Of a stretch of DNA of 47,213 bases, positions 1 through 8,065 are shown one piece after another. The first letter of the stretch is position 1, and every line of letters begins with the position of its first letter. The DNA is from Verrucomicrobiota bacterium (GTDB lineage: Bacteria; Verrucomicrobiota; Verrucomicrobiia; Methylacidiphilales; JBCCWR01): assembly GCA_039192515.1 (NCBI GenBank), contig JBCCXA010000027.1:1-47213 (forward strand), in the 5' to 3' direction. The translations under genes and the position numbers were made by a program. The notes below the pieces were generated by a model. It saw nothing but the letters and a program-made list of their open reading frames with translations. It was not told the DNA's origin and ran no database searches.

Positions 1-118
1 TGTATAAATATCGCTAATGTATTTTCAGAGGATTTAAACCCTGTAAATCGCGAGAGTTTTGCGACGGTATGTAGCTAGAGCCAGGAAAGGGGACTTTTGA
101 TTATAGCAAGAAGCAAAT

Positions 119-217
119 ATGAAAGCATATAAAGCGCATTCGAGTTTGCTGGATTTGTGTTTAATTATTTTTATGTTAGCCGGCTTCTGTGAAAAATGCA
201 GAAACGGAATAGAGTAG
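119..217 (+). other. Small ORF resembling a truncated lipoprotein leader
   Basis: This is an uninterrupted 32-codon frame. It has a charged start, a hydrophobic run (LDLCLIIFMLAGF) and a cysteine in a lipobox-like context (LAGFC), followed by only eight residues before the stop. It ends 16 bases before repeat copy A begins, so it could be the stump of a lipoprotein gene cut by the repeat. A purine-rich stretch (aggaaagggga) lies about 25 bases upstream, too far for a normal ribosome binding site. It may equally be chance. Confidence 0.2.
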
Positions 218-232
218 TTGGAAACTTTTTTG

Positions 233-503
233 AATTAAACCTGAATGATGCCAGAGAAACTAAAAATTTCTGTAAGATCTTGGCTCCAAGAAAAATAGGG
301 TCTGCTAGAGTTGTTACATTTTTGAAACCTATGCCTAACTTTATTCGGATGGCGCTTGGTGCGCTTGATTGTTTTTGTCTTCGCTTGCTTATAGGAATTA
401 GGTTCAGACGAGGTGATGGAATACATCTTGGTCGACTCTCTTTTTCTTGTGGCTCAAGTTTTTACGCATCTCATTCAACTTCTATGATATCATGAGCTTA
501 AAT
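233..503 (-). repeat. Dispersed repeat copy A (long form)
   Basis: About 271 bases, alignable end to end with copy C at 11299-11568. Both begin at aattaaacctgaa and end near a TTAAA. The core at 278-291 is a palindrome (TCTTGG, 2-base loop, CCAAGA). Read on the minus strand it carries two relict frame pieces. One starts at 469 (MRKNLSHKKKRVDQD) and stops at 404; the other contains SRPYFSWSQDLTEIF. The strand given is that of the relict frame. Apparent ORFs on both strands here come from the repeat and are not reported as genes. The whole stretch 1-602 holds no other convincing gene. Confidence 0.8.
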
Positions 504-602
504 CTAAAAAACCTTGAAGCTACATTCTGCCTAGCCATTGCCCTATACTCATGGAAATTTCAAGGTGGTCTGTGAGGGGGGGTGTTAAAATGGGCTCGTA
601 TT

Positions 603-1487
603 CTACAGACCTGAACCTGTTGTAGCATCTTTGATTTGAATAAGAGTCATGCTTCTAGAGAGGTTTCTTCCTGGAATAACAGAGGCGATTTTGATCTCTT
701 TAGGAAGAAACGCATCGCCAACTTGCATAACATCTTGAACTTCCACTTTCTTGATCATTTGTCCTTTGCTATTGAAAGCAAAGACTCTTAAAACCGCAAA
801 AAATTCTGAGCTGATCCAGTATTGTGCCTTAGCGTATTGGCTAGGGATAGAAGGGCTTGCTTCATAAGCCCAGGAGTCAAATAGATTGAGGTGCTTGGTA
901 TAACCGAGTCCTCGAGCATTCTCCCAACGTATAAAATCAATACCCAGATCTTCAAAGCTAGCATCCGTATTGAGGATTTGTTTGGTTCGTTCAGTGCCTA
1001 ATAGAATCTTCCAAGGGTCTTCTTTCTTTTTACGAGTCATGACATTACTTCCAGTTGAGGTGAAATCGACTCGTATATGAAGGGGGTTTTCTTGAAATTC
1101 ATAGACCATGGTGCGGTCTTTTACCCGTAGTATGACTGGATGACGAACGGATTTGGATTTTCCTACTTTGTCTTTGTTGAGAACTTTAAGGACACCTTCC
1201 ATTTTAAAATCTTGGAATTGCATGACATTCCAGACCTTGGCTTGAACAATCTCGGGGCTGGGGACGGGTTTAGAGCTGTCAATGCTTGCGGCAGTCGTTT
1301 GATTGACATTCATTGCGAGATAGGGAATGAGAGTAAGGATAGAGATATTCAAGCTCACATGATACCATAAAGACTTAAAGATCTGCGAAAGATCTTGGCT
1401 CCAAGAAGCATAGAGCCTTTTAGAAATATCATCTTTGGATATATCTTGGTCGACTCTCTTTTCTTTGTGGCTCAAGCTTTTACCCAT
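603..1487 (-). CDS. Exported LolA-like outer-membrane lipoprotein-sorting type protein
   Basis: The body, from about residue 60, resembles proteins annotated as outer membrane lipoprotein-sorting proteins with a LolA-like fold. The pattern seen is a beta-rich stretch, an LLGTERTKQILNTDASFEDLGID segment in the middle, and a C-terminal part about parameters measured along the fold (FLPKEIKI). The likely role is periplasmic handling of lipoproteins or lipids; this is family knowledge and the substrate is unknown. The frame is open to an ATG at 1487, but residues 1-43 are encoded by repeat copy B. The native start may be the GTG at 1358, just before the short hydrophobic run VSLNISILTLIPYLAM, which would act as a signal peptide. 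No good ribosome binding site marks either start. The gene lies between two direct copies of the repeat (A and B). Confidence 0.6.
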   Translation of the reverse strand: MGKSLSHKEKRVDQDISKDDISKRLYASWSQDLSQIFKSLWYHVSLNISILTLIPYLAMNVNQTTAASIDSSKPVPSPEIVQAKVWNVMQFQDFKMEGVLKVLNKDKVGKSKSVRHPVILRVKDRTMVYEFQENPLHIRVDFTSTGSNVMTRKKKEDPWKILLGTERTKQILNTDASFEDLGIDFIRWENARGLGYTKHLNLFDSWAYEASPSIPSQYAKAQYWISSEFFAVLRVFAFNSKGQMIKKVEVQDVMQVGDAFLPKEIKIASVIPGRNLSRSMTLIQIKDATTGSGL

Positions 1488-1523
1488 TTTGTTGAACCTC
1501 TATCACATAGTTCGGGTTTAAAA
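1355..1523 (-). repeat. Dispersed repeat copy B (short form, fused in frame to a gene)
   Basis: About 170 bases, lacking the roughly 100-base middle section of copies A, C and D. The core palindrome is TCTTGG/CCAAGA at 1393-1406. An adjacent inverted repeat with 7-base arms (AAGATCT, 5-base loop, AGATCTT) lies at 1378-1396. On the minus strand the repeat is open for 43 codons and runs in frame into the downstream LolA-like gene. Those codons align without gaps to the 42-codon frame of copy F. Confidence 0.75.
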
Positions 1524-1628
1524 AATGACAAGAAATCTTCATAGACTTAGCTGAGGGTAATAGCTGGATCGACTCTTGTAAAATATAACCTACGGTTCAG
1601 TCTTAGCTAATAAGAGGTGACTTTCCAT

Positions 1629-2318
1629 ATGTCGTCAGAGTTTTTGTTTATTATGTCAGGATTGGATAAGATCTATGAGTGGGATTTGATATTATTAAGG
1701 CTCATCAATGTAGAATGGACGAGTGATTGGCTAAATGTGATCATGTTACTTGTGTCTGACTTTGGTCTTTTCAAGTGGCCTTTGGTAGTAGGGGGTATTG
1801 GGCTCCTGATCTGGGGCAAATTTAAGGGGCGATTGTTTGTCTTTAGTCTCCTTTGGGCCCTTCTCATAGGAGACGCTGGCATTAATTCGAATATTAAGAA
1901 GACCATCAATAGGCCTAGACCGCATGAAAGTGTAGAAAATATAAACCATGTAAGACGTGAAGGATGGCAGTTGGTTGTAGAGCCTTCTAAACCACGACGT
2001 GTTGAAAAAGGACGTTCGATGACTTCTGGACACGCTTGCAATAATGTAGCAATAGCGCTGTTAGTAACTTTAATTTATGGCGGATGGTTTAGGTTGATTT
2101 GGCTATGGGCGGCGTTGGTCAGTTATTCACGTATCTATCTTGGCAACCATTTTCCCTCAGACATAATCGTTTCTTACTTTGTTGCAGGGTTCTATACAAT
2201 TGGAATTTGTTATGTTGCGCAATTTCTTTGGAATAAAATGGGTAAATGGAAGTGGCCGCAGCTATATAATAAACATCAGCAGTTATATAAGTGGAGAAAT
2301 CTGCTTGTTAGAAGCTAG
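1629..2318 (+). CDS. PAP2 superfamily membrane phosphatase
   Basis: This is an integral membrane lipid phosphatase of the type 2 phosphatidic acid phosphatase family, which acts on lipid phosphates or undecaprenyl diphosphate at the outer face of the inner membrane. All three family motifs are present: KKTINRPRP (K-x6-RP), SMTSGHA (SGH, catalytic His), and SRIYLGNHFPSD (SR-x5-H-x3-D with the nucleophile His). About five hydrophobic segments flank them. The frame is open from a GTG at 1617, but the ATG at 1629 sits 11 bases after aagagg and is preferred; another ATG lies at 1653. The downstream glycosyltransferases suggest a role in recycling a lipid carrier (inference). Confidence 0.85.
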   Translation: MSSEFLFIMSGLDKIYEWDLILLRLINVEWTSDWLNVIMLLVSDFGLFKWPLVVGGIGLLIWGKFKGRLFVFSLLWALLIGDAGINSNIKKTINRPRPHESVENINHVRREGWQLVVEPSKPRRVEKGRSMTSGHACNNVAIALLVTLIYGGWFRLIWLWAALVSYSRIYLGNHFPSDIIVSYFVAGFYTIGICYVAQFLWNKMGKWKWPQLYNKHQQLYKWRNLLVRS

Positions 2319-2411
2319 AACACCTGGAAAGGTAGGAGGCTTGGCTCAGAGCTGTTTGCGTTGCTTATGCGCTTTTGTAGATCACAAGGAGATGAATAGG
2401 AAAGACAGTGG

Positions 2412-2591
2412 ATGAAGCATTTGATGAAAGAACGATGTAGTGCGCAGGTGTATCTCGCAGCAGGGCTAAGGGCGATGGCTGTTTTCGCTTCTTTCTTGGA
2501 CAGATTGGCTCCTAGTATGGGCTTTCCGCAGGTTTTGGTCATTTTATCTTTAGTTCAATCAAAAATAGAAGGTAACACGGCCATTTCATAG
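2412..2591 (+). CDS. Possible small protein of 59 aa
   Basis: This is an open frame of 59 codons starting at an ATG preceded by aggaaag about 9 bases upstream and ending 19 bases before the PMT-like glycosyltransferase gene. It has a basic N-terminus and two short hydrophobic stretches (YLAAGLRAMAVFASFL and FPQVLVILSLV), so it could be a small membrane protein. No family was recognised. Position and orientation fit a short member of the envelope operon, but chance cannot be excluded. The rest of 2319-2610 holds nothing recognisable. Confidence 0.25.
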   Translation: MKHLMKERCSAQVYLAAGLRAMAVFASFLDRLAPSMGFPQVLVILSLVQSKIEGNTAIS

Positions 2592-2610
2592 CTTTGAAAC
2601 AGCCTCTAGT

Positions 2611-4149
2611 ATGGCAAAAGGCAAACAGTCATTTTCGTATTTCCAGTGGAGTTTGGTCATCATTGTGGCTTTGACCCTCTTTCGTTTGTGGTTTGTAAAC
2701 CGCATGGAGTTGGTAGGTGATGAGGCTTATTATTGGCTGTGGTCTAAGCACTTAGACTGGAGTTATTTTAGTAAAGGGCCCGGAGTCGCTTATACCATTG
2801 CTGCGGGGACAGAATTATTTGGCGATACCGTGCTTGGGGTGCGATTTTTCGCAGTGATCTTGAGTGCCTGTACTGCCGTGTGTTTATTTTGGTTAGGCTC
2901 TCAATTGTTTTCTCCCAAAATTGGCTTTTGGTGTGTGATCACCGCAGCGGTTATTCCGCTTTTTTCGCTGGGTAGCATCCTGATGACTATTGACCCATTG
3001 AGTGTTTTTTTCTGGGTCTTGGCAGCGAATGCTTTCTGGAGAGCAAAAGAGAGGAATCATTGGAGCTGTTTCTTTTGGTGGCTTTTAACTGGCTTATCGA
3101 TTGGATTAGGAATGCTCTGTAAGTATACGAATGTTGCACAGTTGGCTTGTTTTTTTCTCTTCTGTCTTTGGGATAGGAAAGGTCGCCACTGCTTTCTTAC
3201 CATAGGTTTTTGGTTGATGCTTGTGGTGATTGTCGCGTGTTTATACCCAGTCTATAGATGGAATGAGGCAAATGAATGGATTACACTAGAGCATTTGATT
3301 CACAGAGGAGGGTTGGATGAATCTTTTGAATATAATGTAGGAGAGGTTCTGGCATTTTGGGTGATGCAAGCCGTGGTGATATCACCTTTTATTTGGCTGG
3401 CAATGTTGGCAGCGGTTTTTCTTACCAAAGGCAGTAATGATCATGAAAAAACCAGTATCAGGTATGCAATCACTCTATTTCTACCTCTGCTGCTCTTTTA
3501 CTCAGTATTAAGTTTAAAAGAAGCGGGCGAAGCGAATTGGGCAGTTCCAAGTTACATAGGCGGTATCCTGCTCGTTGTCGTATGTGCTATGAAACTCAGT
3601 GAGAAATGGAAAGGTGTAAGGTATGTTACCGGGCTAGTATTGGGGATAGCTTTAGTAGGGTCTCTTTTACTGCATGATGTGCCAGGAGCTAGCGAGATTA
3701 AGCCGATCAGACGGTTGTTAAATCGAGCCAAAGGAAGTGAGGATTTGGCTGAGCAAGTCAATTTATTACAAAGAGAGTATGGTGCTAGTTTTCTTATTGC
3801 CAATAAATATAGCTATGCCAGCCTCCTTAGTTTTTATGCAAAGAACAATCCAAGAGTTTATCTTCCCAGTCATGAAGGTATTATGAACCAGTATTCTTTT
3901 TGGTCGGGGTACGAGGATGGCTTCTGGCGTGAAACAGCACTATTTGTATCAGATTCAGATGATATACCAGTGCAATTAACACGTGAGTTTTCCGAAGTGA
4001 TGCTTGTAAAAGAAAGCTACACGTATCATGAAGCAAATGAGATACGTAAGTTTTATTTCTTTGTCTGCGAGGAGTTTGGTGGTCGCGAAGATACGGTGGA
4101 ATTATTAGAGGTTGGAGAGCAAGAGGTTATACAAGGAGATACAGATTAG
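2611..4149 (+). CDS. ArnT/PMT-like membrane glycosyltransferase (GT83/GT39 type)
   Basis: This is a 512-residue polytopic membrane protein of the dolichyl-phosphate-mannose mannosyltransferase / ArnT superfamily. Such enzymes move a sugar from a polyprenyl phosphate carrier to a lipid or protein on the periplasmic side. After the first transmembrane helix comes the diagnostic acidic pair D37-E38 in VGDEAYYW, then many membrane helices up to about residue 355, followed by a soluble periplasmic domain. Its stop codon overlaps the GTG start of the next gene, a GT2 enzyme of the kind that makes the polyprenyl-phosphate sugar donor, so the two are translationally coupled. The acceptor is unknown; lipid A or another envelope glycan is likely (inference). 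Confidence 0.85.
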   Translation: MAKGKQSFSYFQWSLVIIVALTLFRLWFVNRMELVGDEAYYWLWSKHLDWSYFSKGPGVAYTIAAGTELFGDTVLGVRFFAVILSACTAVCLFWLGSQLFSPKIGFWCVITAAVIPLFSLGSILMTIDPLSVFFWVLAANAFWRAKERNHWSCFFWWLLTGLSIGLGMLCKYTNVAQLACFFLFCLWDRKGRHCFLTIGFWLMLVVIVACLYPVYRWNEANEWITLEHLIHRGGLDESFEYNVGEVLAFWVMQAVVISPFIWLAMLAAVFLTKGSNDHEKTSIRYAITLFLPLLLFYSVLSLKEAGEANWAVPSYIGGILLVVVCAMKLSEKWKGVRYVTGLVLGIALVGSLLLHDVPGASEIKPIRRLLNRAKGSEDLAEQVNLLQREYGASFLIANKYSYASLLSFYAKNNPRVYLPSHEGIMNQYSFWSGYEDGFWRETALFVSDSDDIPVQLTREFSEVMLVKESYTYHEANEIRKFYFFVCEEFGGREDTVELLEVGEQEVIQGDTD

Positions 4150-4850
4150 TGAGAGTTTCAATAGTCATCCCATTTTATAATGAAGAAGAGAGTGTTGAAG
4201 AAGTGCTTCGGGAAGTATGTGGAGTTATGCCTGATGCTGAGGTGTTAGCTGTAGATGATGGCAGTGACGATTCAACAGCAGAAAAAATTAGCAACCATGC
4301 TAAATCCTCCAATGTTAGATATCTGGGTATGGCAAAGAACTGTGGCCAAAGTGCCGCCTTGTATCTAGGGCTTCATCACGCATCGGGCGATGTTTGTGTA
4401 ATGATGGATGGGGATGGCCAGAATGATCCCGCTGATATTCCTGCGCTTCTAGAAAGATCTCGTGAAATGAATATTGTCTGTGGATATCGCAAGACCCGCC
4501 AAGATAACTGGCAAAAGAAAGTAGCATCTCGTATCGCCAATAATATACGTTCTTCTTTTTTACAGGATGGCGTGAGAGACACGGGCTGCACTCTAAAAGT
4601 GATACGTAAAGAGCATGTCAAGCAGCTCGTTCCTTTCAACGCTTTGCACCGTTTTCTACCTGCGCTTTTAAAAAATGCAGGTGTAGAGGTTATAGAGGTA
4701 CCAGTGAACCATCGCCCGCGCAAGCGAGGTATATCTAAATATACGGTAGCTGGACGAGCCTGGAAGGGTATCTATGATTTGATAGGGGTTTCATGGTTAT
4801 TGACAAGGCAGGTGACTTGGTCCATAAATCCTTATTCAACAGAGGTTTAG
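4149..4850 (+). CDS. DPM1/ArnC-like family 2 glycosyltransferase
   Basis: Family 2 glycosyltransferase of 233 residues. It has the N-terminal nucleotide-binding fold (VSIVIPFYNEEESV, then VDDGSDDST) and the metal-binding DxD at D87-D89 in MMDGDGQNDP. It ends after the HRPRKRGISKY region and lacks the two C-terminal membrane helices of ArnC, so it resembles DPM1-like enzymes that load a sugar onto a polyprenyl phosphate. It starts at a GTG whose G is the last base of the preceding stop (TAGTG). It is likely the donor-making partner of the upstream ArnT/PMT-like transferase. Confidence 0.85.
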   Translation: MRVSIVIPFYNEEESVEEVLREVCGVMPDAEVLAVDDGSDDSTAEKISNHAKSSNVRYLGMAKNCGQSAALYLGLHHASGDVCVMMDGDGQNDPADIPALLERSREMNIVCGYRKTRQDNWQKKVASRIANNIRSSFLQDGVRDTGCTLKVIRKEHVKQLVPFNALHRFLPALLKNAGVEVIEVPVNHRPRKRGISKYTVAGRAWKGIYDLIGVSWLLTRQVTWSINPYSTEV

Positions 4851-4911
4851 GTGGGCGATTAGCAAAATTTAAAGCTCAAAAAAGGGATGAGCAGAGAGAT
4901 CTGAGAGGGTT

Positions 4912-5274
4912 ATGAACGAAGTTCTATTTGATTTTCACTTATTTAATTTTCATGTCTCAGTTACAGCATGGAAGCTCATAGGTTACACAGGGGTATTTAT
5001 GTTTGGAGGTCGTTGGGTCGTTCAAGTGATTGCTTCAAAAATAGCGAAGAAACCAGTGATGCCGAGGCTTTTTTGGCTTATGAGCATTGTCGGTAGTAGT
5101 ATGTTGCTGGCTTATTTCATTTTTGGTAAAAATGATTCTGTAGGTGTCATGAGCAATCTTTTTCCCATGTGTGTTGCTTTATACAACCTCTATCTTGATA
5201 TCACTCACAAGAAGACGATGCAGGCTCCTGTAGCAGTTGAGGAATCTCCAGAGCTGGTCGAGAGTAAGAGCTAG
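4912..5274 (+). CDS. Lipid-A-disaccharide synthase N-terminal-like domain (LAB_N) protein
   Basis: A 120-residue membrane protein matching the stand-alone LAB_N domain. It has three hydrophobic segments and the typical pattern FMFGGRWVVQ, a PRLFWLMSIVGSSMLLAYF stretch, and a final YNLYLDI. Such proteins often sit between ArnC-like and ArnT-like genes and are thought to help move or present lipid-linked sugars (family context; function not proven). Here it follows the GT2 gene by about 60 bases in the same direction. Its 3' end overlaps the convergent mtnP stop by four bases. Confidence 0.8.
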   Translation: MNEVLFDFHLFNFHVSVTAWKLIGYTGVFMFGGRWVVQVIASKIAKKPVMPRLFWLMSIVGSSMLLAYFIFGKNDSVGVMSNLFPMCVALYNLYLDITHKKTMQAPVAVEESPELVESKS

Positions 5275-6143
5275 AGATACTTTTCTAAGATGGGCTTGAG
5301 ATCTTCGGCGGTTTCTTTAGCCCAGTATTCTTTGGGTGTGAGAATGGCTTGAGCAAGAGCATGGTGTGATGCGGTTTCACTATCAAGAGGGATTTGACTG
5401 ATAGCATGTAAGATGGTCTGGCTTCCCAAGGCGGCATTCTTTTTAAGGATGGTTGCAACGGAGTCGACCGTTACGGATTCTTCTTCTGGGTGCCAGCAGT
5501 CATAGTCAGTTACCATAGCGAGCGTGGCATAACTTATTTCAGCCTCACGAGCGAGTTTTGCCTCAGCTAAGTTAGTCATACCGATGACATCAAAATCAAG
5601 TTGGCGATGAAAATTGCTTTCCGCCAAGGTTGAGAAAGCAGGTCCCTCCATATTGACATAAGTTCCCCCCCAGTGGGCTTCAGCTCCCATAGTCGTAGCT
5701 GATTGGTAGAGGATAGTAGCTAGCTTTTCGCAGATGGGTTGTCCAAAGGCTACATGAGCCACAATGCCACTTCCAAAGAAAGTATGTTCTTCTCTATTTT
5801 TAGTGCGATCAAAGAACTGTAGAGGTATGACAAAATGACTGGGTTTGAGTTTTTCTTTTAGTGACCCTACTGCGCTGGCACTGATAATCCATCTAGCACC
5901 TAATTTTTTAAGTGCATATATATTGGATCGAAAAGGAATTTCAGAAGGAAGTAGATTATGGTGGGCACCATGACGGGGAATAAAAGCGACACGTCTTTGA
6001 TTGATTTCTGCAACAGTGATGGTATCGGATGGACTTCCAAAAGGAGTATCCATGGTGATTTTTTCTCCTTCAGCAAATTCAGGGATCTGGTAAAGACCAG
6101 TTCCACCAATGATTCCAATTGCGCAGGTTTGGTTTTTCTTCAT
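5271..6143 (-). CDS. mtnP: S-methyl-5'-thioadenosine phosphorylase
   Basis: Cytoplasmic phosphorylase that splits methylthioadenosine into adenine and methylthioribose-1-phosphate in methionine salvage. At 290 residues it is the normal family length. Visible motifs are the phosphate-binding GGTGLY near the start, FIPRHGAHHNLLPSEI, the substrate loop NMEGPAFSTLAES, the GMTNLAEAKLAREAEI segment and VTDYDCWH. It begins 11 bases after the glmS stop on the same strand, so the two are probably co-transcribed. Guanosine or inosine phosphorylases are related, but the DYDCWH signature favours MTAP. Confidence 0.92.
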   Translation of the reverse strand: MKKNQTCAIGIIGGTGLYQIPEFAEGEKITMDTPFGSPSDTITVAEINQRRVAFIPRHGAHHNLLPSEIPFRSNIYALKKLGARWIISASAVGSLKEKLKPSHFVIPLQFFDRTKNREEHTFFGSGIVAHVAFGQPICEKLATILYQSATTMGAEAHWGGTYVNMEGPAFSTLAESNFHRQLDFDVIGMTNLAEAKLAREAEISYATLAMVTDYDCWHPEEESVTVDSVATILKKNAALGSQTILHAISQIPLDSETASHHALAQAILTPKEYWAKETAEDLKPILEKYL

Positions 6144-6154
6144 GTGTAGTGAAC

Positions 6155-8008
6155 TTATTCGACTGTGACAGACTTAGCTAAGTTTCTAGGCTTATCAACA
6201 TCTCGTCCAAGAATCACAGCCGTGTGGTAGGACAGTAATTGTAGAGGGACAACATTAAGAATAGGTTGAAAAGTCTCAAGTGTTTTAGGAACATACAATA
6301 CGTCATCGCATAAGTTCTCAATATCTGGGTCGCCTTCATTGGTCAAGGCAATCACGGAACCGTTTCGCGCTTTGATCTCTTCAATGCTATTTACATTTTT
6401 TTCATAGAGTGTGTCGCGTGGGGTAATGACGATGGAAGGAACATTTGGCTCAACTAGAGCAATAACACCATGCTTAAGTTCTGAAGAGGGATAACCTTCA
6501 GCATGAATGTAGGTAATCTCTTTCATTTTTAGAGCACCCTCTAATGCAATAGGGTAATTAGCTTGGCGGCCCATGAATAGCATACTCTTTGAATTGGCAT
6601 ATTTTTCGGCAACTTTTCGGATTTTTGCTGATTGACCAAGAATCGTTTCAATTTGGTTAGGGAGTTCTTCTAAGGCATGGATTATTTTCTGACCCGCCGA
6701 CGCTGATAGGTAGCGCATGCGGCCTAGTAGAAGCCCAATGAGAGAAAATATGGTGACCTGAGAAACAAACGATTTTGTAGCCGCAACTCCAATCTCCGGG
6801 CCGGCATGCATATAAACGCCTCCATCGCTTTCTCGCGCAATGGTGCTACCAACGTTATTACAAATACCTAGGCAACGAAACCCTTTACGTTTGGCTTCAC
6901 GGAGCCCACCCAGAGTATCGATGGTTTCTCCGGATTGACTGATGGCAAAGAACAAGGTGTTGCGCTCTAGTGGGCAGTTGCGGTAGCGAAATTCACTGGC
7001 ATAGTCCCATTCCATAGGAATGTTGGCAAGGTTTTCAATGATATTTTCACCCACCATGGCCGCATGAAGGGCTGTACCACAGGCTACAGCAAAGATTCGA
7101 TCAATCTCACGCAATTGCTCAGGCGTTAGGTTAAGGCCACCTAGTTTTGCGGAGGCTTCTTCGATGCTAATTCTTCCACGGAAAGCATTTTTTATGGCAG
7201 TGGGTTGCTCAAATATTTCCTTTAGCATGAAGTGAGGAAAATCACCGAGTTCAGCACTACCAGGTTCGTAGTCCAATTTCTGAATTTTCAGCTTCATGGT
7301 TTTATTGCTGAAGAGTGGTTTCACATGAAACTCATCTTTGGTCAGTGTAGCAATTTGGAAATCTTGGAGATAGACGACCTTTTTGGTGTAGGCTCCCAGG
7401 GCGAGTGTGTCGCTAGCCAAAAACTGTTCACCATTGCCTATGCCAAGAACCAGAGGGCTACCGCGTCTAGCTCCCAATATGAAATCTGGAATATCCTCAT
7501 GAATCAGGGCAATACCGTAGGTTCCTTGGATTTCGTTGAGGGCTTGCCTCAAAGCCGACTCAAGCCGTTCCCTATAATCAGGCTCATGACCTTTCTCATA
7601 ATAGTAACCAACAAGGTGAGCCAAGACTTCTGAATCTGTTTTAGTGCAAAAAGTATGTCCTTTCTCTCTCAGCAGTCGCTTAATGGTTTGGTAATTATCG
7701 ATTACTCCATTGTGGACGAGTGCAATTTTGCCTGATTGATCAACATGTGGGTGTGCATTGGCATCATTGGCTTCACCATGAGTTGCCCAACGTGTATGAC
7801 TGATGCCAATTGTGCCCGTAGAAGGTTTTCTTTCGACAAGTTCCAAGAGATCCTTGATCCTGCCGGATTTTTTCTTAACTTGAAGGCCTGCCCCATTAAT
7901 AGTTGCAATACCTGAGGAGTCGTATCCGCGATACTCTAATCTACCTAAAGCATCAAGTAAGATGGGTTGAGCATCTCGTTCACCAATATAAGCGACAATT
8001 CCACACAT
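6155..8008 (-). CDS. glmS: Glutamine-fructose-6-phosphate aminotransferase (isomerizing)
   Basis: Makes glucosamine-6-phosphate from fructose-6-phosphate and glutamine, the first step toward UDP-GlcNAc for peptidoglycan and lipid A. The full-length 617-residue protein starts MCGIVAYIG, with the N-terminal nucleophile Cys2, and has a class II glutaminase domain to about residue 220. Two SIS sugar isomerase domains follow (CGTALHAAMVGE and FAISQSGETIDT in the first, MGRQANYPIALEGALKMKE in the second). It ends in NLAKSVTVE, as GlmS proteins do. It is divergent from glgC with only 57 bases between the starts. No glmS ribozyme fits in that gap. Confidence 0.97.
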   Translation of the reverse strand: MCGIVAYIGERDAQPILLDALGRLEYRGYDSSGIATINGAGLQVKKKSGRIKDLLELVERKPSTGTIGISHTRWATHGEANDANAHPHVDQSGKIALVHNGVIDNYQTIKRLLREKGHTFCTKTDSEVLAHLVGYYYEKGHEPDYRERLESALRQALNEIQGTYGIALIHEDIPDFILGARRGSPLVLGIGNGEQFLASDTLALGAYTKKVVYLQDFQIATLTKDEFHVKPLFSNKTMKLKIQKLDYEPGSAELGDFPHFMLKEIFEQPTAIKNAFRGRISIEEASAKLGGLNLTPEQLREIDRIFAVACGTALHAAMVGENIIENLANIPMEWDYASEFRYRNCPLERNTLFFAISQSGETIDTLGGLREAKRKGFRCLGICNNVGSTIARESDGGVYMHAGPEIGVAATKSFVSQVTIFSLIGLLLGRMRYLSASAGQKIIHALEELPNQIETILGQSAKIRKVAEKYANSKSMLFMGRQANYPIALEGALKMKEITYIHAEGYPSSELKHGVIALVEPNVPSIVITPRDTLYEKNVNSIEEIKARNGSVIALTNEGDPDIENLCDDVLYVPKTLETFQPILNVVPLQLLSYHTAVILGRDVDKPRNLAKSVTVE

Positions 8009-8065
8009 AATTATTGAAAGCTCTTGTTTTAGCTATTGCCATGAGCTACCGTCAATATTAACCGT

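Noticed and set aside
196..495. 99-codon plus-strand frame and 63-codon minus-strand frame (235-426) near the window start
   Set aside because: Both lie almost wholly within repeat copy A and resemble no protein; apparent similarity to the start of the LolA-like protein comes from the repeat DNA.
7959..8065. glmS ribozyme before glmS
   Set aside because: Only 57 bases separate the divergent starts of glmS and glgC, too few for the ribozyme, and no matching core was seen.
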